A DNA stretch of 5,525 bases from Vulcanimicrobiota bacterium (GCA_030038335.1 JASHPC010000193.1:1-5525), one strand, 5' to 3'. Positions 1 through 5,281 are shown, numbered from the stretch's first letter. Translations and numbers: made by a program. The notes: generated by a model not told the origin, from the letters alone.

Positions 1-1
1 G

Positions 2-709
2 ATCATCGTTGATGGCGAGATCTGCTCGATTGATGCGCGCGGACAGTCGAGCTTTCAGGAGCTTCAGGAAGCCGCAAAGACGAGCGCGCCGCTCGTCTAC
101 GTCGCGTTCGACCTGCTCTATGCCGACGGGCGCGACCTTCGCCACGAACCGTTGGAAGAGCGCAAGGCTTTGCTCGAGCAACTCATAGCGGATCCGCACC
201 TCGTGCTCTATTCGAAGCACATCGACGGAAAGGGCACGGCCTTCTTCGAGCAAGCGCGAAAACAAGCGCTCGAGGGAATCGTTGCAAAGCGCAAAGACTC
301 GGCATACGAGGGAAGGCGGAGCCGTAACTGGTTGAAGATCAAAGCGCATTTGGAACAAGAGCTCGTCATCGGCGGGTGGACGGATCCTCAAGGATCCCGC
401 TCGGGTTTCGGATCGCTTCTCCTAGGCGTCTACGAAAAGAAAGCGCTGACGTACGTTGGCAACGTCGGTACCGGCTTCGACGAGCGCACGCTCAAGGAAC
501 TCCACGCCGCACTGAAGCGGCTCGCGCGCAAGACGTCACCGTTCGCAGAGGGCGAGGTGCTTCGTGGCGCGCACTGGGTCGAGCCGGTGTTGGTAGCGCA
601 GGTACGGTTCGCCGAATGGACGCGCGACGGATACGTTCGCCAGGCGTCGTTTCTCGGCTTGCGCGCCGACAAGAACGCAAAAGACGTCGTCCGCGAGATA
701 CCGCAGTAA
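2..709 (+). CDS. ligD: ATP-dependent DNA ligase, LigD type, C-terminal part (5'-truncated by window)
   Basis: The open frame runs from the window edge to TAA at 707-709, giving 235 visible residues; the true start lies upstream. The piece carries the later motifs of the NHEJ ligase nucleotidyltransferase and OB-fold domains. In order these are VDGE (residues 3-6), a FQELQ stretch, the motif III region FDLLYADG, motif IV EGIVAKR, motif V WLKIK, and motif VI near the C-terminus (RFAEWT, then FLGLRADK). The catalytic-lysine motif I (KxDG) and any phosphoesterase domain would be upstream and are not visible. The family seals DNA nicks with ATP through a lysine-AMP intermediate. The polymerase and ku genes follow directly, so a role in Ku-dependent double-strand break repair is strongly supported. 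In Pseudomonas-type LigD the protein continues into a polymerase domain; here it stops after the OB fold. The ligase call is secure. Whether the complete protein is LIG alone or PE-LIG is unknown. Confidence 0.95.
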   Translation: MIVDGEICSIDARGQSSFQELQEAAKTSAPLVYVAFDLLYADGRDLRHEPLEERKALLEQLIADPHLVLYSKHIDGKGTAFFEQARKQALEGIVAKRKDSAYEGRRSRNWLKIKAHLEQELVIGGWTDPQGSRSGFGSLLLGVYEKKALTYVGNVGTGFDERTLKELHAALKRLARKTSPFAEGEVLRGAHWVEPVLVAQVRFAEWTRDGYVRQASFLGLRADKNAKDVVREIPQ

Positions 710-1665
710 TGGCCGAGAAGCGCACGGAGGTCCGTGTCGAGCAGCGAACGCTGTCGCTCTCGAACCTCGACAAAGTTCTTTGGCCTCGCGACGGATACAC
801 GAAGCGCGATCTCATCGCCTACTATCACACGGTCGCGCCGCGCATGCTCGAATACTTGCGAGATCGGCCGCTGACCCTCGAGCGATATCCGAACGGCATC
901 GACGGCGGCTCCTTCTTCGAGAAGAACGTGCCGCAAGGAATGCCGTCCTGGGTGAGCCGCGTCACCATCCCCAGCCCGGGCGGGAAGCACGCAAAGATTA
1001 CGTACGTCGTCTGCAACGATGCGCCGACGCTTCTCTACCTCGCGAATCTCGCTGCGATTGTGCTGCACGTCTGGACGTCGCGCACGGCAACTCTCGAAGA
1101 GCCTGACTTCGTGCTCTTCGATATGGATCCAGACGAACGATGCACGCTCAAGACGCTTGCGACGGTGACCCTCGCATTGCGCGACGCGCTCGTCGACGTC
1201 GGAATCGCGCCGCTCGTAAAGACGTCTGGCGGCATGGGGTTGCACGTCGTGGTGCCACTCGCTCCCGGTCACTCGTACGATCAGGCGAAGATATTTGCAG
1301 AACTTGTCGCGCGTCACATTGCTAGCGTATGCGGCAAGATGGTGACACTGGAGCGAATGGTGGCGAAGCGAAGTCCGGCGAGCGTCTACATCGACTACGT
1401 GCAGGTCGGGCATGGCAAGACGCTCGTCGCTCCTTTCTCGGCAAGAGCTCGAGACGGTGCCCCCGCTTCATGGCCGCTGGACTGGAGCGAGGTAGAAGCC
1501 TTCACGCGCTCGCGGACGACGGACCCCAGCGTCGCGTTTGGGAAGTATACGATTCGCACCATTCCCAAGACGCTCGAGCGGGAGGGAGACCGGTGGAGTG
1601 GGCGTAGCTGGAAGCGGGCGAAGCTTGCCGCCGTCGTCGAGCGCGTCCGAAAGCGTTGGAGGTAA
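709..1665 (+). CDS. ligD: LigD-type primase-polymerase (NHEJ polymerase domain) as a stand-alone protein
   Basis: This 318-residue protein spans one archaeo-eukaryotic primase-type polymerase domain, about the usual length for the LigD POL module. Visible signatures are NLDKVLWP (19-26) followed by YTKRDL, giving K22 and K32 with the same spacing as the two 5'-phosphate-contacting lysines known in mycobacterial PolDom. Others are LH with H120, the metal-binding FDMDP (D138, D140), KTSGGMGLH (171-179), YIDY with D229 as likely third metal ligand, and APFSARARDGAP (241-252). All expected catalytic residues are present. The family adds ribo- or deoxyribonucleotides at DNA ends bridged by Ku. The start ATG (709-711) shares one base with the ligase TAA. 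The frame is open further upstream to 376, but that part only shadows the ligase gene. No strong Shine-Dalgarno sequence precedes the start, so translational coupling is likely. Separation from the ligase is the notable feature. Confidence 0.95.
   Translation: MAEKRTEVRVEQRTLSLSNLDKVLWPRDGYTKRDLIAYYHTVAPRMLEYLRDRPLTLERYPNGIDGGSFFEKNVPQGMPSWVSRVTIPSPGGKHAKITYVVCNDAPTLLYLANLAAIVLHVWTSRTATLEEPDFVLFDMDPDERCTLKTLATVTLALRDALVDVGIAPLVKTSGGMGLHVVVPLAPGHSYDQAKIFAELVARHIASVCGKMVTLERMVAKRSPASVYIDYVQVGHGKTLVAPFSARARDGAPASWPLDWSEVEAFTRSRTTDPSVAFGKYTIRTIPKTLEREGDRWSGRSWKRAKLAAVVERVRKRWR
1658..1663 (+). promoter_or_regulatory. Ribosome binding site of ku
   Basis: GGAGGT lies inside the last codons of the polymerase gene, with a 3-base gap to the ATG at 1667. 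It fixes the ku start at 1667 rather than in the open frame that continues upstream to 1538, because the conserved Ku N-terminus (MARAIWSGSISFGL) begins exactly at that ATG. Confidence 0.75.
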
Positions 1666-1666
1666 C

Positions 1667-2488
1667 ATGGCGCGTGCGATTTGGTCGGGTTCTATTTCCT
1701 TCGGTCTCGTAACGATACCGGTGAAGCTCACCGGTGCCGTTCGCAGCAACGAGCTTTCGTTTCACATGCTGCACAAGAAAGACGAAGGGCGCATCAAGTT
1801 CGAGCGCATCTGCAGCGTCGACGGAAAAGTCGTTCCATGGGACGAGATTGTCAAGGGATATGAGTACGAGAAGGGCGAGCACGTCGTGCTCACCGATACC
1901 GACTTCGAGCGTATCGACCCGAAGGTGACGAACACGATCGATATTCTCGAGTTCGTCGAGCTCGAGAAGATCGATCCGATGTACTTCGAGCAGCCCTACT
2001 ATCTCGAGCCGACGAAGCAGGGCAGGCACGCATACGCGCTGCTGCGAGAGACGCTCGACCAAACGGCGCGCGTCGCGATCGCGCGCGTCGTCATCCGTAC
2101 GAAGGAGTATCTCGCCGCCGTGAAGCCTTCCGGCGACGCGCTCGTGCTCGATCTCATGCGATGGGCGACCGAGATCGTCGACCGCTCCGATCTCGACCTT
2201 CCCGGCGAGGAGCACCTACCGCAGGCCGAGTTGAAGATGGCGAAGATGCTCGTCGATTCGATGAGCGTCGACGAGTTCGAGCCGGAGAAGTTTCCCAATC
2301 GTTACCGTGACGAGCTTCTCGCGATCATCGACGCACGCGTCTCGGGCAAGGAACTTCCGAAGGCGAAGAAGCCTGCACCGACGCGCGGTAAAGTGGTCAA
2401 TCTCATGGACGTGCTGGAGCGCAGTTTGAAAGAACGCGGCGAGCGTGAAAAGGAGACGAAGCCCCGCCGCAAGCGCGGCGCCGCTTAG
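1667..2488 (+). CDS. ku: Ku homodimeric DNA end-binding protein
   Basis: This 273-residue protein has the full length of a bacterial Ku. Landmarks along it are the N-terminal ARAIWSGSISFGLVTIPVKL (2-21), SFHMLHKKDEGRI (31-43), the VVPWDEIVKGYEYEKGE segment (55-71), YYLEP (111-115), the region around VVIRTKEYLAAVKPSG (141-156), and ELKMAKMLVDSMS (188-200). It ends in a lysine/arginine-rich tail from about residue 230. Bacterial Ku forms a ring-shaped homodimer that threads onto double-strand DNA ends and recruits LigD; basic tails are known to aid DNA retention and ligase stimulation. The gene follows the polymerase stop after a single base and shares its transcript. Its TAG overlaps the stop of the convergent transporter gene by 4 bases, so no dedicated terminator fits between them. 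Confident call. Confidence 0.97.
   Translation: MARAIWSGSISFGLVTIPVKLTGAVRSNELSFHMLHKKDEGRIKFERICSVDGKVVPWDEIVKGYEYEKGEHVVLTDTDFERIDPKVTNTIDILEFVELEKIDPMYFEQPYYLEPTKQGRHAYALLRETLDQTARVAIARVVIRTKEYLAAVKPSGDALVLDLMRWATEIVDRSDLDLPGEEHLPQAELKMAKMLVDSMSVDEFEPEKFPNRYRDELLAIIDARVSGKELPKAKKPAPTRGKVVNLMDVLERSLKERGEREKETKPRRKRGAA
2465..2480. terminator. Possible hairpin at the ku / transporter convergence
   Basis: CGCCGC (2465-2470) and GCGGCG (2475-2480) form a perfect 6-bp GC stem around a 4-base AAGC loop. It lies in the last codons of ku and 4 bases downstream of the transporter stop on the minus strand. There is no run of T directly after the stem on either strand; the minus strand only has a pyrimidine-rich stretch further on (complement of about 2445-2463). 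It could weakly terminate the transporter transcript, or it may be a by-product of arginine/alanine codons. Confidence 0.25.
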
Positions 2489-3642
2489 CGTTCGTCGCGC
2501 CGGCCCGACCAAACGCCGATGCCGAGTGCCACGAGTGCCAGTAGCGCAGGCTCTGCTCCAGCGAAACCTGGGCCTGCACTTGCAAGCAATCCCGTCGAGA
2601 TCGGCGGTGCGATGATTCCCGAAAGGGAGTCGAGCGACGACCCGACGCTGAGAACGGTCCCTTGATCGCGATCGCGCACGGCGTTGCTGATGAGTGCCGT
2701 TACGCCGTTCTGTGCGAGCGCCCCGCCGAAACTGAAGAGTACCATCGCAACGACGAGCGTCCCAATGTTGTGAACGAACGCGAGCAGAATGAACCCGGCG
2801 AGAAGGCTCGCGAGTCCGATGCTCGACATTCGCCGGTCACCGGTTTTTCGCGAGACGGTGCCGACCACCCCCGCATTCATCACGACGCTGACGATCGCAA
2901 ATGCGGCGAAGAAAAAATCCGTACGGGTCAGCGTGAACGAGAGCTGGCGCTGCAAGAAGAGCGCGATGACCGCGTACCAACCGTACAACCCTAGCGAGAG
3001 CGCAAGCCGTTGAAGAAGCCGCCGAGCGACGATGGGGTCGCGAAACGAGCGCAAGACCTCGGGCAGACCGACGTGCTCACGGTCCTCGTGACGATGCGAC
3101 TCCGGAACAAATGCGAGCGTGAGAAGGAGCGTGAGCAGCTGCAGTCCGGCTGCTGCCAAGAACGGCATCTTGAATCCATAATGTTGGAAGAGAATGCCAC
3201 CGATTGCTGGTCCAAAGACCATGCCGGCTCCGAAGGTCGCACCGATCAACGCGAAGGCGCGAGCACGCTCCTTCGCGGGGACGAGATCGGCGACGTATGC
3301 TTGCGTAATGCCGATATTTCCACCGGAGACGCCTTCGATGACGCGCGCGATGAAAACCCATGCGATGTTCGGAGAGAAGGCGAGCATCGCCCAGCCGATC
3401 GTCGCACCGATTTGGCTCGTGACGAGCACGAACTTGCGGCCAATCCGGTCAGAAACGCTTCCCCAGAGCGGAGCTGAAACGAGTTGGCAAAAGGAAAACG
3501 TGGCGAAGAGCAGCCCCACGACGATTGCCGACGCGCCGAAATGCGTGACGAAGTACGGCAGCATCGGAATCAGCATGCTGAACCCGATGATGTCGACGAA
3601 CGTGATACCGAGGATCGGTATCAGTCGCTTCATCGAGCTCAT
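2485..3642 (-). CDS. MFS transporter, TetA-like drug:H+ antiporter family
   Basis: This 385-residue integral membrane protein has the layout of a 12-helix MFS drug exporter of the DHA1/TetA type. Visible signatures are a first helix with an acidic residue and IPMLP (D17, residues 25-29), motif A GSVSDRIGRK (61-70) in the loop after helix 2, and R100 in FIARVIEGVSGG (97-108), matching the motif B region. The antiporter motif C region GATFGAGMVFGPAIGG (134-149) follows, with a hydrophilic central loop around 181-207. A weakened motif A copy (GTVSRKTGDR, 261-270) lies in the second half, as expected from the duplicated fold. Such proteins export small hydrophobic compounds in exchange for protons; the substrate cannot be read from sequence. 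ATG at 3642-3640 is preferred because a purine-rich GAAGAG lies 6 bases upstream; Met4 is an alternative. The gene is convergent with and overlaps ku by 4 bases. No regulator gene is adjacent. Confidence 0.9.
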   Translation of the reverse strand: MSSMKRLIPILGITFVDIIGFSMLIPMLPYFVTHFGASAIVVGLLFATFSFCQLVSAPLWGSVSDRIGRKFVLVTSQIGATIGWAMLAFSPNIAWVFIARVIEGVSGGNIGITQAYVADLVPAKERARAFALIGATFGAGMVFGPAIGGILFQHYGFKMPFLAAAGLQLLTLLLTLAFVPESHRHEDREHVGLPEVLRSFRDPIVARRLLQRLALSLGLYGWYAVIALFLQRQLSFTLTRTDFFFAAFAIVSVVMNAGVVGTVSRKTGDRRMSSIGLASLLAGFILLAFVHNIGTLVVAMVLFSFGGALAQNGVTALISNAVRDRDQGTVLSVGSSLDSLSGIIAPPISTGLLASAGPGFAGAEPALLALVALGIGVWSGRRDER

Positions 3643-3731
3643 AGGCCGCTCTTCAGGCCCGGCTACTCGCCTGCCTTGTTACAGCGGCGGGAGGGCAGCC
3701 GCTAGACGAAACGAACGCAAATCCGTCGTTA
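3643..3731. promoter_or_regulatory. Divergent region between transporter and tRNA-Leu, with nested dyads
   Basis: These 89 bases must supply the promoters of both flanking divergent genes unless transcription reads in. No convincing -35/-10 pair was found. Read as transporter mRNA (minus strand), the block AGCGGC occurs at 3703-3698 and again at 3650-3645, only 2 bases before the ATG. Its complement GCCGCT lies between them at 3688-3683. The middle block can pair with either copy, so the two 6-bp stems are mutually exclusive, and the second would cover the start region. A possible TTG-initiated 13-codon frame (3720 to a TAA at 3681-3679) crosses the first stem, but it has no clear ribosome binding site. 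Confidence 0.35.
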
Positions 3732-3815
3732 GCCCGGATGGCGGAATTGGTAGACGCGCTGGTTTCAGGTACCAGTGATGGCAACATCGTGGGGGTTCGA
3801 GTCCCTTTCCGGGCA
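3732..3815 (+). tRNA. tRNA-Leu (anticodon CAG)
   Basis: This is a class II cloverleaf of 84 bases. The acceptor stem GCCCGGA pairs with TCCGGGC (3808-3814) and the discriminator is A3815. It has U8 and a bacterial leucine-type D arm (GCGGAATTGGTAGACGC). The anticodon stem CTGGT/ACCAG encloses the loop TTCAGGT with anticodon CAG at 3766-3768. The variable arm is GATG-GCAA-CATC and the T loop is a normal TTCGAGT, on a T stem with two G-U pairs. CCA is not encoded, so a CCA-adding enzyme is needed. It would read CUG leucine codons, frequent in high-GC genomes. Every canonical position checked is normal. Confidence 0.95.
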
Positions 3816-4055
3816 GAAGCACAGTGCTCTATCACACAAATAATTGATTTGTGGGACGTAAGTGCACGTCGTCGATCTGTGTTACGTAGGTGTTATTGAC
3901 GCGCGGCCTTCCGGCTGGGCGCGCTAAGAAAAATGCCCATACGAACCCTCTGCCCAATCGTCGCTCGGAGAAGAGCGCTCCGAAGATCGCTGGTAGTGGC
4001 CTTCTGAATCCGCCGCGAGGTAGGAATCGGCGCTGGCTTGTGATACGCTCGGGTC
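3816..4055. other. Gene-free 240-base stretch downstream of tRNA-Leu, with dyad symmetries
   Basis: I see no convincing gene here. A minus-strand open frame reaching from 4111 down to 3893 overlaps the next gene, has no ribosome binding site and resembles nothing I know. The stretch has several inverted repeats: CACAAAT/ATTTGTG (3835-3841 with 3847-3853), ACGTAA/TTACGT (3856-3861 with 3882-3887), GCGCG/CGCGC (3901-3905 with 3920-3924) and TCGGAG/CTCCGA (3965-3970 with 3978-3983). None is followed by a T run, so none is a standard terminator of the tRNA. It probably holds the promoter of the small-gene operon that starts at 4056. A change in composition begins downstream of the tRNA, a usual entry point for integrated DNA. 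Confidence 0.5.
3835..3853. repeat. Perfect 7-bp inverted repeat just downstream of tRNA-Leu
   Basis: CACAAAT and ATTTGTG flank a 5-base AATTG centre, 19 bases after the tRNA 3' end. It is AT-rich in otherwise GC-rich DNA and lacks a T tract on either side. It could be a protein-binding dyad, a weak tRNA 3' hairpin, or a recombination core; the sequence does not decide. Confidence 0.5.
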
Positions 4056-4304
4056 ATGCCTAAGCGGTCTCGCAAGCCTCCTCGCGACATAGCGCAGGCC
4101 GCCCGATCCATACTCGATCAGGTGACTGGCGAGGCCGAGAAAACGAAGGCTCCTGATCCGATAGCGGTCGAGCTAGGCCGTCGTGGCGGCTTGAAAGGCG
4201 GCAAGGCGCGAGCTGAAAAGCTAACCGCCGCGCAACGCAAGGCGAGTGCGAAGAAAGCCGCCGAAGCTCGCTGGGCTACGGGGCGGAAAGCCAAGCTAAA
4301 ATAG
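4056..4304 (+). CDS. Small basic alanine/lysine-rich protein of a recurring bacterial family
   Basis: This 82-residue, strongly basic protein has an N-terminal part (MPKRSRKPPRDIAQAARSIL, then a DQVTGEAEK stretch) and a C-terminal half with VELGRRGGLKGGKARAEKL (residues 48-66) and AKKAAEARW (69-77). A short protein with this layout, meaning a GRxGGLKGGKARAxxL core followed by a lysine/alanine helix ending in ARW, recurs in many bacterial genomes; I know of no established function. Composition suggests nucleic-acid binding, which is inference only. The ATG at 4056 has no Shine-Dalgarno sequence. A weak -10-like GATACG at 4042-4047 lies so close that a leaderless or near-leaderless mRNA is possible. 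It is the first of four same-strand genes, 23 bases ahead of the next. Confidence 0.8.
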   Translation: MPKRSRKPPRDIAQAARSILDQVTGEAEKTKAPDPIAVELGRRGGLKGGKARAEKLTAAQRKASAKKAAEARWATGRKAKLK

Positions 4305-4327
4305 GCCACGCATAGAAGCGAGGAGCC

Positions 4328-4648
4328 ATGCACGATGAGGCCGCCTTCATTGCCGCCGCGCTTGGCGGAGGGGTTGCCCTGGCCGGATTGCTTCTGATTT
4401 TCTCAGGCTTTCTTTTTGCGCAAGCAGCTATAATGCCGCCAGAAACGGACGACGCATTACTGCGTTCATATAAGACATTTGCGCGCATTGGGCTTGTCCC
4501 ATTCACACTGTCTTTGCTGGTCGCCGCGGCGGCAACAGCTTGGTTTGACACGAGCACCACTTGGCTTTGCGGCGTTGTCTTTTGGGCGTTCATTACTTTA
4601 ATCGTGCTGACAATCGTCTACGGCATTCTTGCAACGCGATTCTTGTAA
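4328..4648 (+). CDS. Small three-helix membrane protein, function unknown
   Basis: This 106-residue protein has three hydrophobic segments: about 8-32 (glycine/leucine-rich, then IFSGFLFAQAAI), 51-71 (FARIGLVPFTLSLLVAAAATA, with an internal proline) and 77-103 (TWLCGVVFWAFITLIVLTIVY and on). A polar stretch around 36-50 (MPPETDDALLRSYKT) separates helices 1 and 2, and the C-terminus is short. There is no cleavable signal peptide pattern. I do not recognise a family. AGGAG at 4321-4325 is only 2 bases from the ATG, which is tight, but no other in-frame start exists after the upstream stop at 4313. It lies 23 bases after the basic-protein gene and 18 bases before the next, as in an operon. G+C here is about 50%, well below the NHEJ genes. 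Confidence 0.7.
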   Translation: MHDEAAFIAAALGGGVALAGLLLIFSGFLFAQAAIMPPETDDALLRSYKTFARIGLVPFTLSLLVAAAATAWFDTSTTWLCGVVFWAFITLIVLTIVYGILATRFL

Positions 4649-4666
4649 GGAAGGGGCGCGCTCCTC

Positions 4667-4975
4667 GTGGCACTCACAGCGGAAACGATTAGGAACCTCG
4701 AAGCCAAGTCGTTTGACACTCTGTATAATGACTTTGCTGAAAAATGGAGGCAGAGAGCCAACAACGCGGAAGCCTACGTGAGAACATGGCTTCCTGGAGG
4801 TCAGCCGCGCCACGCGGATATCGCCAACATGCTTAATCCAGCGCTTGCCCTTGATCCCGACTTCAGGCATCATTGTGAAACGAGAAAGATACGTGGAAAG
4901 CGTTGGGTGTCGGACTTCGCAGAATACATTGTTGACAAAGTATATCCAGCACCAATCGCAGGAGGTCGCGCATGA
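4667..4975 (+). CDS. Hypothetical soluble protein with GTG start
   Basis: This 102-residue protein has no membrane segment and no family I recognise. The N-terminal half is charged and probably helical (AETIRNLEAKSFDTLYNDFA, residues 5-24, then EKWRQRANN). A middle segment has WLPGGQPRHADIANMLNPAL (40-59), and the C-terminal half contains DPDFRHHCE (63-71) and GKRWVSDFAEYIVDKVYP (77-94). The last looks like a conserved aromatic-rich domain edge. Start choice: GTG at 4667 is the only plausible start before Met54, because the frame is closed by the TAA at 4646. AAGGGG at 4651-4656 lies 10 bases upstream, a long but usable spacing. The stop overlaps the next ATG as ATGA, so the two products may act together. 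Low G+C (43% in 4681-4740) suggests horizontal origin. Confidence 0.65.
   Translation: MALTAETIRNLEAKSFDTLYNDFAEKWRQRANNAEAYVRTWLPGGQPRHADIANMLNPALALDPDFRHHCETRKIRGKRWVSDFAEYIVDKVYPAPIAGGRA
4961..4966 (+). promoter_or_regulatory. Ribosome binding site inside the upstream gene
   Basis: GGAGGT lies 5 bases before the ATG at 4972, within the last codons of the preceding gene. It is the strongest Shine-Dalgarno sequence in the small-gene cluster and supports the 60-residue gene as real, with start at 4972. Confidence 0.7.
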
Positions 4976-5154
4976 GTCGTTCCGAATTGCGCAAGAGCGC
5001 AGAAGCATTCGCCAAGGACCAAATGGAAATCACACGCGCGCACGGCACTGAGCCAAGACTCAGCAAGAAGGAGATAACGGGGCTCGTTAGGGCTGCAGAA
5101 TGCACTTTGGCGAGCATTTCCGGTGCAAAGGAGCTGAAGGCAAAGGCGCGCTAG
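4972..5154 (+). CDS. Small charged helical protein, function unknown
   Basis: This 60-residue protein is rich in Lys, Arg, Glu and Ala (MSRSELRKSAEAFAKDQMEI at the start, GAKELKAKAR at the end) and has no hydrophobic segment. It is probably two helices separated by a turn around HGTEPRLSKKE (residues 24-34). I recognise no family. Reality is supported by a strong GGAGGT at 4961-4966 and a 4-base ATGA overlap with the preceding gene, a usual sign of translational coupling and often of physical partnership. It ends 15 bases before the 3' edge of the convergent tRNA-like gene. A partner or regulator of the 102-residue protein is one guess; nothing in the sequence shows it. Confidence 0.6.
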   Translation: MSRSELRKSAEAFAKDQMEITRAHGTEPRLSKKEITGLVRAAECTLASISGAKELKAKAR

Positions 5155-5169
5155 ACTCAATAGAGGCGA

Positions 5170-5266
5170 TGGAGGGGGCGGGATTCGGACCCACGGGGAG
5201 CGGCGCTTTCAGGATCGCCCCGTCCGGACCTAAACTGGATGCCTTAAACCGCTCGGCCGCCCTTCC
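5170..5266 (-). tRNA. Aberrant tRNA-Leu(UAG)-like gene or tRNA pseudogene
   Basis: Read on the minus strand, a class II cloverleaf of 97 bases can be drawn, with discriminator A (complement of T5170) and no encoded CCA. The acceptor GGAAGGG faces CCCCTCC; the D arm is GCCGAGCGGTTTAAGGC with A14, G15, G18, G19 and A21 all present. The anticodon stem TCCAG/CCGGA holds the loop TTTAGGT (anticodon UAG, complement of 5230-5232), identical to normal tRNA-Leu(UAG) loops. The T stem GTGGG/CCCGC carries the loop TCCGAAT. Oddities are C8 for universal U8 (5259), C55 for U55 (5188), and A-C mismatches 4:69 (C at 5174) and 30:40 (C at 5226). The variable region is about 28 bases, longer than usual Leu or Ser arms. 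Its D arm differs from the ordinary tRNA-Leu at 3732. It may be a decayed or mobile-element tRNA, or a gene whose transcript is edited. Confidence 0.7.
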
Positions 5267-5281
5267 ACGAAGCGAGTCTCT

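Noticed and set aside
376..708. Upstream extension of the polymerase frame
   Set aside because: The translated part is arginine-rich nonsense overlapping the conserved ligase OB fold; the real start is ATG 709.
430..1413. Long minus-strand open frame (327 codons) antisense to the ligase and polymerase genes
   Set aside because: It lies opposite two well-recognised genes; its arginine-, histidine- and valine-rich product resembles no protein family and is typical of the reverse of GC-rich codons.
1538..1666. Upstream extension of the ku frame
   Set aside because: It overlaps the polymerase C-terminus. Conserved Ku sequence starts at 1667, right after a Shine-Dalgarno sequence.
1502..2215. 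Minus-strand open frame of 237 codons antisense to ku
   Set aside because: A GC-rich shadow of ku with no recognisable domain and no plausible ribosome binding site.
2662..3778. Plus-strand open frames opposite the transporter (2662-2994, 3010-3477, 3194-3778)
   Set aside because: They are the complement of an intact MFS gene. The last also runs into the tRNA-Leu. None shows a domain.
3901..3924. GC-rich hairpin as an intrinsic terminator of tRNA-Leu
   Set aside because: It is followed by TAAGAAAAAT on the plus strand and has no T run after it on either strand.
3893..4111. Minus-strand 72-codon open frame
   Set aside because: It overlaps the start of the supported gene at 4056, has no ribosome binding site and looks compositionally random.
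4713..4728. TTGACA followed by TATAAT, resembling a sigma-70 promoter
   Set aside because: The two boxes are only about 5 bases apart, far from the 16-18 needed, and lie inside a gene; a similar TTGACA at 4932 has no proper -10 either.
3732..5266. Attachment-site direct repeat between the two tRNA genes
   Set aside because: The two tRNA genes differ in sequence and orientation; no shared stretch beyond common T-arm bases was found.
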